Of a stretch of DNA of 64,000 nt, positions 53,502 to 63,498 are shown in pieces; the stretch's first letter is position 1; each line of letters begins with the position of its first letter. The position numbers and the translations under genes were made by a program. Source of the stretch: Lepas anatifera (lineage: Eukaryota; Arthropoda; Thecostraca; Lepadidae); contig JAOTON010000972.1 in assembly GCA_034440635.1 (NCBI GenBank), positions 558,001-622,000 of the forward strand. Reading direction: 5' to 3'. The notes under the pieces were generated by a model, which was given only the letters and a program-made list of their open reading frames with translations, did not search any database and had not been told where the DNA came from.

Positions 53502-54266
53502 GTTTGGGCACCTTAATCCAGTTCTCACCTCCAATCCATACATTTTCCCAGCGTTTCAATGAATTCGTACATAAGAATATATTTTAATCAGCTAGCGAAA
53601 TAAATTCCGTACTTCCTTAAATCTGCACGGGTTTATGAACCCGAAAAATAAGAATACGGCAGTAACATTCCAAAATCGATGGTTTTAATTTCAAAGCCAG
53701 AAATGCATAGCATATTCTGAAAGCAACAATTATAGATTCCCCCTGGTGGTAAATTTTAAGGCAGATATCTCTGATTTGAATGCAAAAAATAATTGCGTCC
53801 TGGTCAAATGCGCCCTATCCAAATGTATGTTGAAAAATCAAATCCAAAGCCTTTCCATGTGAGTGTGATTTTATTATTACAAGTCATTGTGAATGGAAGA
53901 ATATCACATTAAAATGACTTCCAGACCCTCCAGATGAAAAGCTTGGGAGGTGGCCGAGCCTCATTTGCTCTTATACTAATGTTTATTTCTGCCGTGCCAT
54001 TGACTTAACATGGTATGAGGGAAGGGCGCAATTAAACCTAAATGCGCCCTCCCCGGGTGCAATTACCCTCACACTTTGGCAAATGCGCCCTTTGCAAAGT
54101 TTGACTCAAATTTGAATTCACTCTTAGAATACGCTATTTTCAGGCCAGGAATTGTTTTCTCAATAACAAAAAAATGAGTAGCGAGATTGGATAGGATACC
54201 TTCGTCTATCAAGTGATTTCCCTTAGGAGGGCGCAATACACATACTTTCCCCTACTACTGGTTTAA

Positions 54267-54927
54267 CACCCGCACTGGAGAGGAGCCTGGCATTAAAGCG
54301 CGCTGGAGGGGCCTGGTAGGCCCCACCTAAAATTTCAGAAACTAATAAGCGTAGAAAAATGCCAGTTGGAGGGTGGGTGGAGCTATAGTCATCTGCATCA
54401 TGACCAATTTTCATGACCTCGGTCAATATCGTCAAGGTCAAACGAGGTCATAAAGCTCAAATCATGGCCATGCCGGGTACCTATTAAAAATGCCGTGATT
54501 ATGCGAGAAAAAGACGGAAATAAGCTAAAGACGGACCAGGGTCATAGAGCGCAGGACACAAAGCATCTTTCCTTCCATTTAGAGGTCAAGGTCATTCAAG
54601 GTCACTGATCTATAAAGTCACAATATGGTATACTACATATACATAATGTACACTATGACTGGCACTTTAGCAACTGTTGTTATTGCAAGTCGATTGATGT
54701 GCATATTGATTGTGTTAGATCAGAAAGTGACCTTGACCTGACCTCAGGTCATTTCACTTTTTGTGAAAAAGTGACTGATGTAGTTTAATCATGAATTTGA
54801 ATGAGCTATCCACCAGCGTTCGCGCTTTTTCGCTATCCCGCATAGGAGCCGAGTTCGAGGAGTGGGGTGTTTGAACACCCCCTCCCCCACCATGGCGGAG
54901 GTGACTCGGAGACCACCAGGGCGGGTG
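54267..54927 (-). mobile_element. piggyBac-like MITE, family B copy 4, 661 bp
   Basis: TTAA on both sides (54,263-54,266; 54,928-54,931); TIRs CACCCGCACTGG against CACCCGCCCTGG. The reverse-oriented interior matches copies 1 and 2 ('tttttcgctatcccg.ataggagccgag', 'gtgtttgaacaccccctc'). It includes ER-type AGGTCA motifs at 54,734-54,751. It begins 10 bp beyond the outer nested element. Confidence 0.8.
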
Positions 54928-55354
54928 TTAAGAGTCGATTGGTTATGAAATTGGCACGGTTTCTACCGTGGTTCGGTTGTTAGAGCTTATTGAAGCTGAG
55001 GCTCGGAATCCGACCTATCAAATTTTGCCGGGGTTTTATGGGACAATTCGATCGGTACTTTGGCATCTATTTATTTATTTATTTATTCAAAATAATCGCC
55101 AACAGATAAAATCCATTCACAGGCGAAGTCAAAGCATTAAAAAAGGCTATCTAAATCACAAGAATCGAGACAGCGTACTTCCTAAAAACGGTAAAAGGTA
55201 AAATATATAAATATAAAAAACACAAAAACATAAAAAACAGATAAGACCTGATAGTGCAGTTCCTACCGAACATTTACGAATCTAACCACACATGTCTTGA
55301 AAGTATTAAAATCATCACAAAAGAAGTCGGCCCCGGAAGCGGCTAGAAATGAAT

Positions 55355-57211
55355 TCATGCTTCTCGGCACCCTACAGAAAATCCCCCGTTGACAGTGCTG
55401 ACACGGCCGCGGCGCTCAGCGAAGAGTCGAAAGGAGCGAGTGAGCCGGGATGGGATGTGCAAGGGGAAACAATTTAGTAGGTCGATGGAGTGAATCTTAC
55501 CTGAAAAGATACTTTTTAGGAAAATGAGATCGAACTGAAGCCTGCGTGCAGCAAGTGATGGGAGGCCGAAATGGTTCAAAAGCGAGTCATAAGATATAGA
55601 GTCACATTGTTGTGTAGAGTGATTATTTAACCAAATAAGAAATTTATGTTGCACTCTGTCCACGCGCTCAGCGTGGGATTTGGCTACTCCCGCCCAGACA
55701 ACACTTCCATACTCAAGTATAGATCTTACATTGGCGAAATAAGCAACCAGGAGGGATTTTTTATCGAATTTAGCTCCCCTGGAAGCCGTTTGAAATGAGC
55801 GCAGAAGAAGGCCAAGTGCTCTGTTGGCTTGACTGACAGTTTTGGATATATGTGGAGCAAAAGTCAATTTAGTGTCTAGAATAACTCCCAGGTCCCGTAT
55901 TTCATCTACTGCTTCCAGGGGTACATCGCCAATGTGGTATGTTGTCCGAGCGGGGGCGCGCCTGAGGGTCACTATAAAGGTTTTGCATTTAGAGGGATTT
56001 AGTGTGAGGGCCCATCGGGTGGACCACTGCTGAAGACGATCAAGGTCGTCCTGCAGCAGCAGCGCATCAGAGGGTACCTCAATTTTGCGGAAAATTTTTA
56101 CATCATCAGCGTACAATAAACAGCCAGACTTTATCACCCGAGGGAGGTCGTTAATGAAGAGAGAAAAGATGAGAGGAGAGACCAGTGATCCTTCCGGAAC
56201 CCCAGAGAGAACTGGCTTCCAATCAGATGTTTTGCCATTCACTATGACCCTCTGGCGCCTATCGGAGAGATATGAGACAAACCATTTTAGTGCAGAACTA
56301 TGTACGTGATAAGATTTCTCGAGTTTGTGAATGATAAGGCCGTGATTGACACTCTGAAAGGCAGCCGAATAATCTGTATAAATTGCGTCTGTCTGATATC
56401 CCCCCGATATAGCCTCCCACGCCGAGCTGAGGAAGGTGGCGAGGTTAGTGGAGCAGGAGCGTTTTGGAATGAATCCGTGTTGTTCTGAGCATAGCGAGGG
56501 TGAAATATGCCGGAAAAGTTGGTCATAAACAACACGTTCCAGAATTTTGGCAAATAGAGGGAGAAGACTAACGGAGCGGTAGTTAGAAGGGTCCTTTTTA
56601 TCACCCTTTTTGTAGATAGGAATAATGTTTGCTAATTTCCATCGTGCCGGGAAGATTCCAGTCTGAACGGATTTGCTACAAATTTTGGTCAGAGGTACGG
56701 CTAATTCATTTGCACATTCTAGGATGATTTTGGCGCTAATATTGTCTGCTCCGCAGGCTTTGTTCGGCTTTAGGGTTTTTAATGCGGTCAAAATTGTCCC
56801 TTCCGAAACATGAAACTGGGAAAGAGGGTCGATCTGATAATTTGGTGCGTCAGGAAGGACTGAAACGGTATGGTTTGTAAATTTAGCACTAAACGCGTTG
56901 TTGAGAAGGGTTGCTTTTTCAGCGTCATCGGATGTCAGCGATCCGTCTTCTTTGCGCAAAACATTAGAGATGGCCGATTTCTTGCTGACGGTTTTTATGA
57001 AAGACCAATATCTTTTTGGGTTGGTTTTGAGGTCGTCGGAAAGCTTACGAAGGTATTGGTAATATTTTGAGTTTACGAGAGATTTAAAGCGACTTCTTTT
57101 GATTGCAAAGTCCGAAATACTCTCTTCACAACGATTTCTACGCATTCGTCTGAAAGCCGCTTCCTTCAGCCTGAGCGCCGCCCGCACAGCACCATCAAAC
57201 CATGGGGGCAT
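55355..57211 (-). CDS. Element 1 reverse transcriptase part
   Basis: 618 codons. RT blocks appear in order: 'NKACGADNISAKII', 'SNYRSVSLLPLFAKILE', 'EQHGFIPKRSCSTNLA', motif A 'YTDYSAAFQSV' (catalytic Asp kept, the usual following Asp replaced by Gln), motif B 'SGVPEGSLVSPLIF' (usual PQG is PEG), motif C 'LLYADDVKIF', then the thumb and 'LEYGSVVWAG ... RVDRVQHKFL' C-terminus. The frame opens just 3' of the endonuclease frame; adding one C to the C5 run fuses them through 'RCPPWFDGAV'. It copies the element RNA at the nicked target. Substitutions in motifs A and B may lower activity. Confidence 0.88.
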   Translation of the reverse strand: MPPWFDGAVRAALRLKEAAFRRMRRNRCEESISDFAIKRSRFKSLVNSKYYQYLRKLSDDLKTNPKRYWSFIKTVSKKSAISNVLRKEDGSLTSDDAEKATLLNNAFSAKFTNHTVSVLPDAPNYQIDPLSQFHVSEGTILTALKTLKPNKACGADNISAKIILECANELAVPLTKICSKSVQTGIFPARWKLANIIPIYKKGDKKDPSNYRSVSLLPLFAKILERVVYDQLFRHISPSLCSEQHGFIPKRSCSTNLATFLSSAWEAISGGYQTDAIYTDYSAAFQSVNHGLIIHKLEKSYHVHSSALKWFVSYLSDRRQRVIVNGKTSDWKPVLSGVPEGSLVSPLIFSLFINDLPRVIKSGCLLYADDVKIFRKIEVPSDALLLQDDLDRLQQWSTRWALTLNPSKCKTFIVTLRRAPARTTYHIGDVPLEAVDEIRDLGVILDTKLTFAPHISKTVSQANRALGLLLRSFQTASRGAKFDKKSLLVAYFANVRSILEYGSVVWAGVAKSHAERVDRVQHKFLIWLNNHSTQQCDSISYDSLLNHFGLPSLAARRLQFDLIFLKSIFSGKIHSIDLLNCFPLHIPSRLTRSFRLFAERRGRVSTVNGGFSVGCREA

Positions 57212-58341
57212 CTGCGACGAAGCGTGACAGTGGGCACATGATCACGAATAGCAGATTCAAGCAAAGTATAAAAGAGGTCAACAGCTTCATCAATATTTAA
57301 ATCATCCAAAATTCCCCAATGAATAAGAGACAAACTATTACGAAGGCCATTGAAATCTGCTTCCTTATAGTTTAAGACAGTGCGACGATTTACAACCAAA
57401 GGACGGTGCACGGGCGATCGGAAACAACACATTACTTCACTATGGTCGGTGTCGAACACACTATCACGAACATATGTGCTAATGCACTCCATTCCTCGCG
57501 TGAACATCAAGTCCAGAATGTTAGGACCCCGGGTAGGTTCAGCTATCCACTGTTTGAGACCAACTACATCACTGTCCTCAATAAATTTAATGGCTCGGCC
57601 GGACATTCTGCGAAAAACCGGAACGGCGCTCTCCGATGAGCCAGTCCAATCGATTTCTGGTAGGTTATAATAGTCACCGGTCACTATAAGCTTTCTATCG
57701 GCGGTCATCGCTTGAAGTGAGGCGGTGATGTTGACCAGTGATGCGTCGTCGTCTGGGGGACGATAGCACACTGCTAGTGTCACTGAGATCCTTCTCAGAG
57801 AGATGAGCATCATTTCAGTGTTGGTGGGATCTGGAAGGCGGACTGGGAGTAGCGTCGAACGAATGGCAGCGGCAACGCCACCTCCCAGCCCCGCACGATC
57901 TCTTCGGAACCAGGTATGGTTGTTCCAGCCTAATTCGAGCTCCGAGTTGACCACGGTGTCATTTAACCACGTCTCCGAGAAGCAGACGAGATCAATGCTC
58001 TCCAATGTGGGCGTTATGGCTCGAAGGGTGCCCAGCTGCTTCTTCAGGCTTCTGACGTTTGCGTGGTATATTGAGAGCTGGTCCGCCGTCACCGCTCCGT
58101 GCGCCTGCTGCGGACCGGGGTTCATCTCCACGTCCCCCGCTAGCAGAGATGCCTTCTTGAGGGTGAGGCGGCCATTCTGGGCTGTAGCTATTGAGTTTGC
58201 AGAGTATGGCACCCGAGTCCGGAACCAGCGAGTGGCTACAAAAGATACACGCAGTCGTGGTAATACGCTACCAGCGCCATCTGCGCAAGGCTGGCACAGC
58301 AACATCACCGCCAGTATTAGCCTGGCGGTACCAGTCATCAT
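57166..58341 (-). CDS. Element 1 N-terminus, 2A-like site and APE endonuclease
   Basis: 391 codons. Residues 1-25 ('ARLILAVMLLCQPCADG') look like a signal peptide; 2A-like GDVEMNPGP follows at residues 69-77. The APE-type endonuclease then shows 'HANVRSL', 'CFSETWL' (catalytic Glu), 'VCYRPP', 'VTGDYYNLPEIDW' (one residue longer than the common GDFNLP), 'ILDLMFTRG' and 'DTDHSEV' (catalytic Asp-His). The start was chosen as the ATG with the signal-like segment. The frame leaves the RT frame at 57,204. 2A motifs are known at the N-terminus of some CR1-like and trypanosome non-LTR elements. Confidence 0.88.
   Translation of the reverse strand: MMTGTARLILAVMLLCQPCADGAGSVLPRLRVSFVATRWFRTRVPYSANSIATAQNGRLTLKKASLLAGDVEMNPGPQQAHGAVTADQLSIYHANVRSLKKQLGTLRAITPTLESIDLVCFSETWLNDTVVNSELELGWNNHTWFRRDRAGLGGGVAAAIRSTLLPVRLPDPTNTEMMLISLRRISVTLAVCYRPPDDDASLVNITASLQAMTADRKLIVTGDYYNLPEIDWTGSSESAVPVFRRMSGRAIKFIEDSDVVGLKQWIAEPTRGPNILDLMFTRGMECISTYVRDSVFDTDHSEVMCCFRSPVHRPLVVNRRTVLNYKEADFNGLRNSLSLIHWGILDDLNIDEAVDLFYTLLESAIRDHVPTVTLRRRCPHGLMVLCGRRSG
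58111..58167 (-). other. 2A-like ribosome-skipping motif
   Basis: Encodes residues 59-77 of element 1, ending DVEMNPGP with the canonical D-V/I-E-x-N-P-G-P core and a hydrophobic 'ASLLAG' lead-in. Separation is expected between Gly76 and Pro77, releasing the endonuclease-RT from a short leader. Confidence 0.85.
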
Positions 58342-58478
58342 CTTGGCTTTTTGTAGTGATCAGAGATGGCGCTAGTGTCGCCTCGAACTGGTGTAACCTC
58401 CCGGCAGGTGTAGACCAGTTAACCAAGAAACGACCACACAGTCTGTCTCTGAGACCTGGAGTGCGGGAACATAAAAAT

Positions 58479-58550
58479 GACCCCGTCAAGGCTTGAACAC
58501 GGGTCGCACGCACAGTAGGCAGGCCTCCTTCCTCTAGACCAGCGGGCACT
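58479..58550 (-). repeat. tRNA-like sequence (SINE head or pol III-like promoter)
   Basis: On the minus strand a strong box A TGGTCTAGAGG is followed by box-B-like GTGTTCAAGCC and an ACGGG that pairs with CCCGT. The loop is too long for a true T-arm, so it is not a functional tRNA gene. It sits immediately upstream of element 1 on the same strand. Confidence 0.4.
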
Positions 58551-58562
58551 GGGCGATGTAGT

Positions 58563-60494
58563 TCCACAGAAGAACGCGATTTGAATACCCTTTCAGTGGT
58601 AACGGGAATTCACTCTAATGGCGGCGTCGGGTACATCCTCATCCACAGCCCGACACTAAAACCTACAGTCGGGAGTGTACACTGGGTAAAAAGCGAGGAA
58701 ACCAACATTAAAAGTTCCAGAGCAAGTTCTGACATGTCACTGAGCCTCATGCAATCAATGTTCTACAGGAGACAACATGTAAAAGGAAATAATGTGTGGA
58801 GCGTCAAACGCACGTCCATCCTCCTCGGCCGCGATCTAGTGCGATAGGAAGGTTTTCCGCTGTGTCCTTCGCTTGAAGTAAGGTGCAATAAGGTTATGAT
58901 ACTCCTTTCCAACTATAGTTATGTCACTGAGACCATTTTCGCTCTTAGCTTGTCACATTGGGCAAATGAACTGTGCTCATTTCCTCCTTTGTCAGTGTTT
59001 GTATATATATAATATGTATATTGCTTAAATTGCAGCCCTCACATTGTACACCCGTCACAATTGAAAAATACATTAAAAAGGGGTCCTTCACCCCTCCCCC
59101 GCAACGGCAGGCCATCCAACAGCAATGGCGGATCCAGGACTTCATTTCATGGAGGGACTAGGGGGCTCGAGGCTTCCCGACGTTCTCTCGGATCAGCACC
59201 CGCCTATGAATTAACCATAGGCACTTTGATATTTCTGGCAAGGGCTTGAGCCAACCCATAACCACCCCCTTGTATATGCCACTAGCTGAGATTATAATAT
59301 GGTTAACGTACCTGGTGGCACCTGATATACTGTTTATACTGTACTGTGTAAACCTGATATACCTGATATACTGTATATGAAGTGCGGAATTCCATTGATC
59401 ATAGTGTATTGGTTGCAGATTACTTTTGCAACGAAGGTGGTGCATGCATTTTTTATGGAATAGGAAAAAAATAGGAATAGGACTGTTAAAAAAATGAGTT
59501 AAACATTGATTTTTTCCAGCTCTCATTTTTTTCAAAGTTTTTTGTGTGTTGTTTTGTTTGGCCATTGTCCAAAGTGGGATCTGAAAATAGGTACATACAT
59601 GTCCACGATCAGAGTCTATCTTTAAAAGCCAGGTATATAATTTGGTGGTTCAATCCCCAATGTCTTCAATGAGTGGGTACGGGTATGATGGCAGATCCCA
59701 AATCCATTGTCCAGGCCAGTGCATAATAATAATTATGCATCAATATCGCGCTGAATTGGATGCCTGAAGGCACACATCAAATACTATACCAGACACTATG
59801 GTGTATTTTTGTATAATATTTTCCAAACTTTTTCATGGTACGCTGTGTTTTTAATTCACCTACCCATAAGTAGGAAGGCAGGAGCGCCCTTCCCTTTCCC
59901 GTACGACAATTTACACCTTCACATGTCGCCGATAAAAAAACTAAGAAATGTTAGAATGGTTGGGTATATTAAAAATGTAAAAAAATCCATTTCTTCTAAA
60001 TTATTTTATGCCTATGAACAAAGAACAACTCCATACCTTCAACATTTGTTTCCCCTCAGACACCACGCAAAACCATAAGCTAGCTTGCAACGTGTGCATG
60101 GTGCTGAAGGATACAAGTCATTGGGCAAATATCCGGGGACAATTTTGTTAATAAAGCAAATTGGTGCGGCTAAGTAAAGAACAGCATATACAAATTTGCA
60201 TTTGTTATGCATTTTACGTACATACAAGAACATCTAGACTGCCACAAATATGACCAGAGACAGTCGAGATAACTAAACAAAAAGAGCGATCACTAGCCAA
60301 TAGATGGACTAAGAGACAAACACGATTAAATATACAAGAAAAAAGGAAAAACTCAGACGACAGGTTCACAATCCTGTTCATTCCTGTGTGGAGGGTTTCC
60401 AACCTTTTGCTCTTAAATCGACTGGAAAGTGGTGACCAGGGCGGTGACAGAACACAGCTGAGGTCCAAGGAACCCCTGCTTAAAGGGAATGTGG
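58563..60494. other. Intergenic between the two retroelements
   Basis: No gene supported. 'aatggcggatccaggactt' at about 59,124 resembles one end of the hAT MITE at 53.1 kb, but no partner end was found. A 'ctgatatac' short repeat lies at 59,316-59,370. Confidence 0.5.
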
Positions 60495-60683
60495 CAATCA
60501 ATCAATCAATCAATCAAATATATTCAATTGTGGTCCACGGCAGCGAGGGGGATTTTCGCACAATCACGTCAAGAATATAAAACAGTAGGGTGACTAAAAG
60601 GAATAAAAGAATCAAAGATAAGAGACACACACTCTGGCACACACAAACGTAACACGTAAAAGCATAACACAATGACTAGATAT

Positions 60684-62804
60684 CTAAGTTACATCCGGCG
60701 CCCGTGATAAAAGAGATTTTAAGATGGCCTTAAAATTAGAGGTGCCAGGTACCAGCTGGAGGCTGTTGAGCGCGCTACGGTAACAGAGTCGGCGCCGGCC
60801 TGCCTCTGTGCGGATCCGAGGGAGTGTGCGCTGCCCTGCGTTCCGAGTGTCGTGGTTGTGTACACGATGGGCTGGCTCTCCTATAGTTGCCGCAACACAA
60901 GAGGGTCGTCCCGAGCTAAGAATCCTTTCAACAGCGCTCACAGAGTGATATGTGATCAGCTGGCGGGCAGAAGGCCATTGCAGCAGCTCCATAACGTCAG
61001 ATATGTGGTCATATCGACGTCGGCCCGACACCACACGCGCACAGAAATTTAGAATTTTTTGAATACGGTGCACCTGAGTTGCACCACAGGAACCATACAC
61101 AGAGATGCAGTACCGGACGATTGAAATGGCTAAAGATTCAACAACTAATTTTAAAGCCGAGGTAGGGATCACATGTCGCGCATGATTTAGAGCCATGAGA
61201 ATGCCTGTGCACTTTTTTGTGATTGAATCAACATGAGACTGATAAGAAAGGTGCCTATCAATAATTATTCCGAGACTTTTAACAACACGTGAGTCATGAA
61301 TGGTATTCCCACAAAAATTTAGGGTGACCGGAGGCAGACCGCGGAGCATGGCCTGGGTACCTATCACAACCATCCGCGTCTTCTGAGTGTTGACTTTCAT
61401 GCCATTCTGGCAGAACCAATTGAAGGCAGAACTGAGGGCAGATTCCAAGCGGGTTATAGCCAAATGTAAATCTTGTTTTTTACCACAAACCATGATACTC
61501 GTGTCGTCTGCATAACAGACCGTCGTTACTCCTTCACCTATACACAAGCTCAGGTCGTTTGCAAAAAGCGCGTACAAAATACAACTAAGCGCACCTCCTT
61601 GAAAAATACCAGTTTTAATATCCCGTGTTTTAGACAAATTTTGACCCCCAGTTCTGCAGACGCAGCTGGTTGGACAGGCACCCCCTATTCGGCAGTTGCC
61701 TCCCGCTCCGCGATCGGCGCCGGTCACGTTTCCACGCAGCTGCACCTGCTGTGTATGGCCCTCAAGGTAGCTGCGGAACCAGGCAGTGTCAATTCCATAG
61801 AGAGCCAGTTTTTCAAGTAATTTGGTATGCGGGACAACGTCAAAACACTTTGAAAGATCCAAAAGTACTAGAATCGCAATTTCGCCCAGGTTCATGGCCC
61901 GCAAAGCTGTATCGGTAATGACATGAAGCGCTGTTTCAGTAGAATGAAGTTTTCTATATCCGTGTTGCGCGTCCGAAAATAAGAAATTGTCTTCCAAGTA
62001 CTGAGTGAGCTGTTTTTGCACAACACGTTCGACGATTTTAGTTATGGCTGGAAGAATAGAGATAGGGCGGGTATCAGCTGGTTCCGCAACTACCTTGCTC
62101 TTTGGGATGGGCGTAACTAAAGCATGCTTCCAGGTGCTAGGTACACGGCCACTAACAAGACTGGAATTAATAATATCCAACAGCGCGAAGCGTACACCAA
62201 AGAAAATTTTTTGCAACATTTCAACACTAATTCCATCTAAGCCTGTTGATTTTGAAGATCGCATGGTACCTAAAGTGATGCAAAGAGTGTTGATATCAAT
62301 TGGATGTACTTTAAAGGAGGTTGTTGAGACCCGAGGCAAGAGTGTGGTTACTTCAGCCGAAGGAAGGGGTACACTCCGCGCCGTATTGGGTCCTAATGAG
62401 GCATAATAATCATTCAGTGCGTCTGGTGTGATGTCGGGTATGGAGCACGACTGCTTCTTTTGGTCAACTACAGGCCGAAGGACCCGCCAGAGTCCACCAC
62501 GGCGTCCCTGGGCAATCTCCTTACTGTAAAGCCTAACATTGTCACGGCGGATGGCAGATCTACACAGTCGGTTAACACGCGCGTATTCATCTCGGTCGTT
62601 TACAGATAGAGCCGCGCGGCGGCGCTGCAGCAGGTCCCGGGTGCCAGCCGATAATGGAGGCGTTTTATGATCACGGGCGCATACACGCCGATAAGGAGCA
62701 ACAATGTCAAGCTCACGGATAAAAATCAGTTTAAACTCACGCCACTTATCATCGGGAAAAACGGCACCATAAACGCGGGACCAGTCAGAACAGACAGTTG
62801 CAAA
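60684..62804 (-). CDS. Element 2 reverse transcriptase, intact frame
   Basis: 707 codons including stop, open without break from the TAA at 62,805. The connector has 'GLWRVLRPVVDQKK' and 'PDALNDYYASLGPN'. RT blocks are 'STGLDGISVEMLQ', 'TRPISILPAITKIVE', 'DAQHGYRKLHSTE', motif A 'LLDLSKCFDVVPH', motif B 'GIFQGGALSCILYALF', motif C 'VCYADDTSIMV' and C-terminal 'ARVVSGRRRYDHI'. Between A and B is an unusual Gly/Cys-rich insertion (61,628-61,733). As part of a TPRT element it would need the endonuclease upstream, which the TAA now separates. Confidence 0.88.
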   Translation of the reverse strand, partial: FATVCSDWSRVYGAVFPDDKWREFKLIFIRELDIVAPYRRVCARDHKTPPLSAGTRDLLQRRRAALSVNDRDEYARVNRLCRSAIRRDNVRLYSKEIAQGRRGGLWRVLRPVVDQKKQSCSIPDITPDALNDYYASLGPNTARSVPLPSAEVTTLLPRVSTTSFKVHPIDINTLCITLGTMRSSKSTGLDGISVEMLQKIFFGVRFALLDIINSSLVSGRVPSTWKHALVTPIPKSKVVAEPADTRPISILPAITKIVERVVQKQLTQYLEDNFLFSDAQHGYRKLHSTETALHVITDTALRAMNLGEIAILVLLDLSKCFDVVPHTKLLEKLALYGIDTAWFRSYLEGHTQQVQLRGNVTGADRGAGGNCRIGGACPTSCVCRTGGQNLSKTRDIKTGIFQGGALSCILYALFANDLSLCIGEGVTTVCYADDTSIMVCGKKQDLHLAITRLESALSSAFNWFCQNGMKVNTQKTRMVVIGTQAMLRGLPPVTLNFCGNTIHDSRVVKSLGIIIDRHLSYQSHVDSITKKCTGILMALNHARHVIPTSALKLVVESLAISIVRYCISVYGSCGATQVHRIQKILNFCARVVSGRRRYDHISDVMELLQWPSARQLITYHSVSAVERILSSGRPSCVAATIGEPAHRVHNHDTRNAGQRTLPRIRTEAGRRRLCYRSALNSLQLVPGTSNFKAILKSLLSRAPDVT
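61628..61733 (-). other. Cys/Gly-rich insertion between RT motifs A and B
   Basis: About 35 residues ('GADRGAGGNCRIGG', then 'CPTSCVCRTGG') sit where related RTs have only a short loop before motif B. The four cysteines could form a small knuckle. In frame at both ends. Confidence 0.7.
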
Positions 62805-63498
62805 TTAAAAATCGGTTCGGTCAACTCTACCAAGTGCTCGTTTGAACACACGCGATGCGTTTATAGCAGTTGTGCGACTGTCGTTAGCCAGAGCAACTCT
62901 AGTAAAGTCATGAGGACCACCATAATGACATCTTGTTACACCTGCGCGACGCACTAAATCAGGTCTGTTGGTTGCTAAAATGTCAAGCAGGCTTTGCGCT
63001 GGTCTATAGGTTGGCCGGGAGCTGTTAGTAACGTAAAAACCATACATGCTAAGCAGGTGTCGAAGTTCTTGACGCTCTTCACGCTTAGCCTTCAACAAGC
63101 ACCGGTTAAGGTCTCCTGCAATGACAAAAGTCGAACGTGGGAAACGTACAAACATGGACTGGATTTGTTCCTCTAAATCATCAATGTCCTCGGATATTTG
63201 TCGAACATTAGTATTAGGTACTCTATATGCAGATCCTATCACAACTGTGTATCGATTGTCAATATGCACCCTAACCCATACAATTTCTAGATTGGAATTC
63301 TGAGCACTTGTCACTGGGTTCGGAATGAGTTCACATTTCAAGTTATCGCGCACAAGGATGGCGACTCCACCCTTACCTTTCGGTAATTTCATGTTGTCCG
63401 GTCGATCACGTCGAAACAAACTGTATCCACTAACAGTCAAAAGTCGATCTGGAATGTTTGAAGTTAACCACGTTTCCGAGAGGGCCAGGATGTCAGAA
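62805..63498 (-). pseudogene. Element 2 APE endonuclease, main part
   Basis: Frame with 'ASDILALSETWL' (catalytic Glu), 'KGGVAILVRDNL', 'IGSAYRVPN', 'VIAGDLNRCLL' (Asp-Asn), 'SLLDILATNRPDL' and 'GGPHDFTRV' (His). It ends at TAA 62,805-62,807, after which the same frame continues into the RT, so the lesion is a single nonsense codon. Upstream it is cut by the MITE at 63,499-63,805, and the N-terminal strand resumes at 63,806. Confidence 0.85.

Larger units (their letters stand above)
48941..54253. mobile_element. Outer TIR element of a nested stack, about 5.3 kb
   Basis: The left end AGGGGAAAGTGTGTGTATTG at 48,941 is matched in inverted form by the right end at 54,229-54,253 (AGGGGAAAGTATGTGTATTG), both continuing into GC.CCC. 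The interior arms repeat 'aaatgcgccct' motifs (53,800-54,080), a subterminal binding-site-like array. A TA dinucleotide lies at the right end and near the left end, so a TA-targeting (Tc1/mariner-like) origin is possible. No transposase is visible. Most of its length is later insertions. Confidence 0.65.
55069..58400 (-). mobile_element. CR1/Jockey-like non-LTR retrotransposon (element 1)
   Basis: Minus-strand element with endonuclease and reverse transcriptase, ending in an (AAAT)n tail at 55,069-55,087. The protein runs signal-like segment, 2A-like motif, APE endonuclease, RT, with no separate ORF1. The 5' end was not fixed; a tRNA-like sequence lies just upstream at 58,479-58,550. All catalytic residues I can check are present and the only frame break is a C5 run at 57,204-57,208, so this is a young copy. 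Confidence 0.85.

Noticed and set aside
57166..57211. Programmed frameshift between endonuclease and RT of element 1
   Set aside because: The break is a plain C5 run cured by one C, matching ten other single-base losses; no slippery-site structure is needed.
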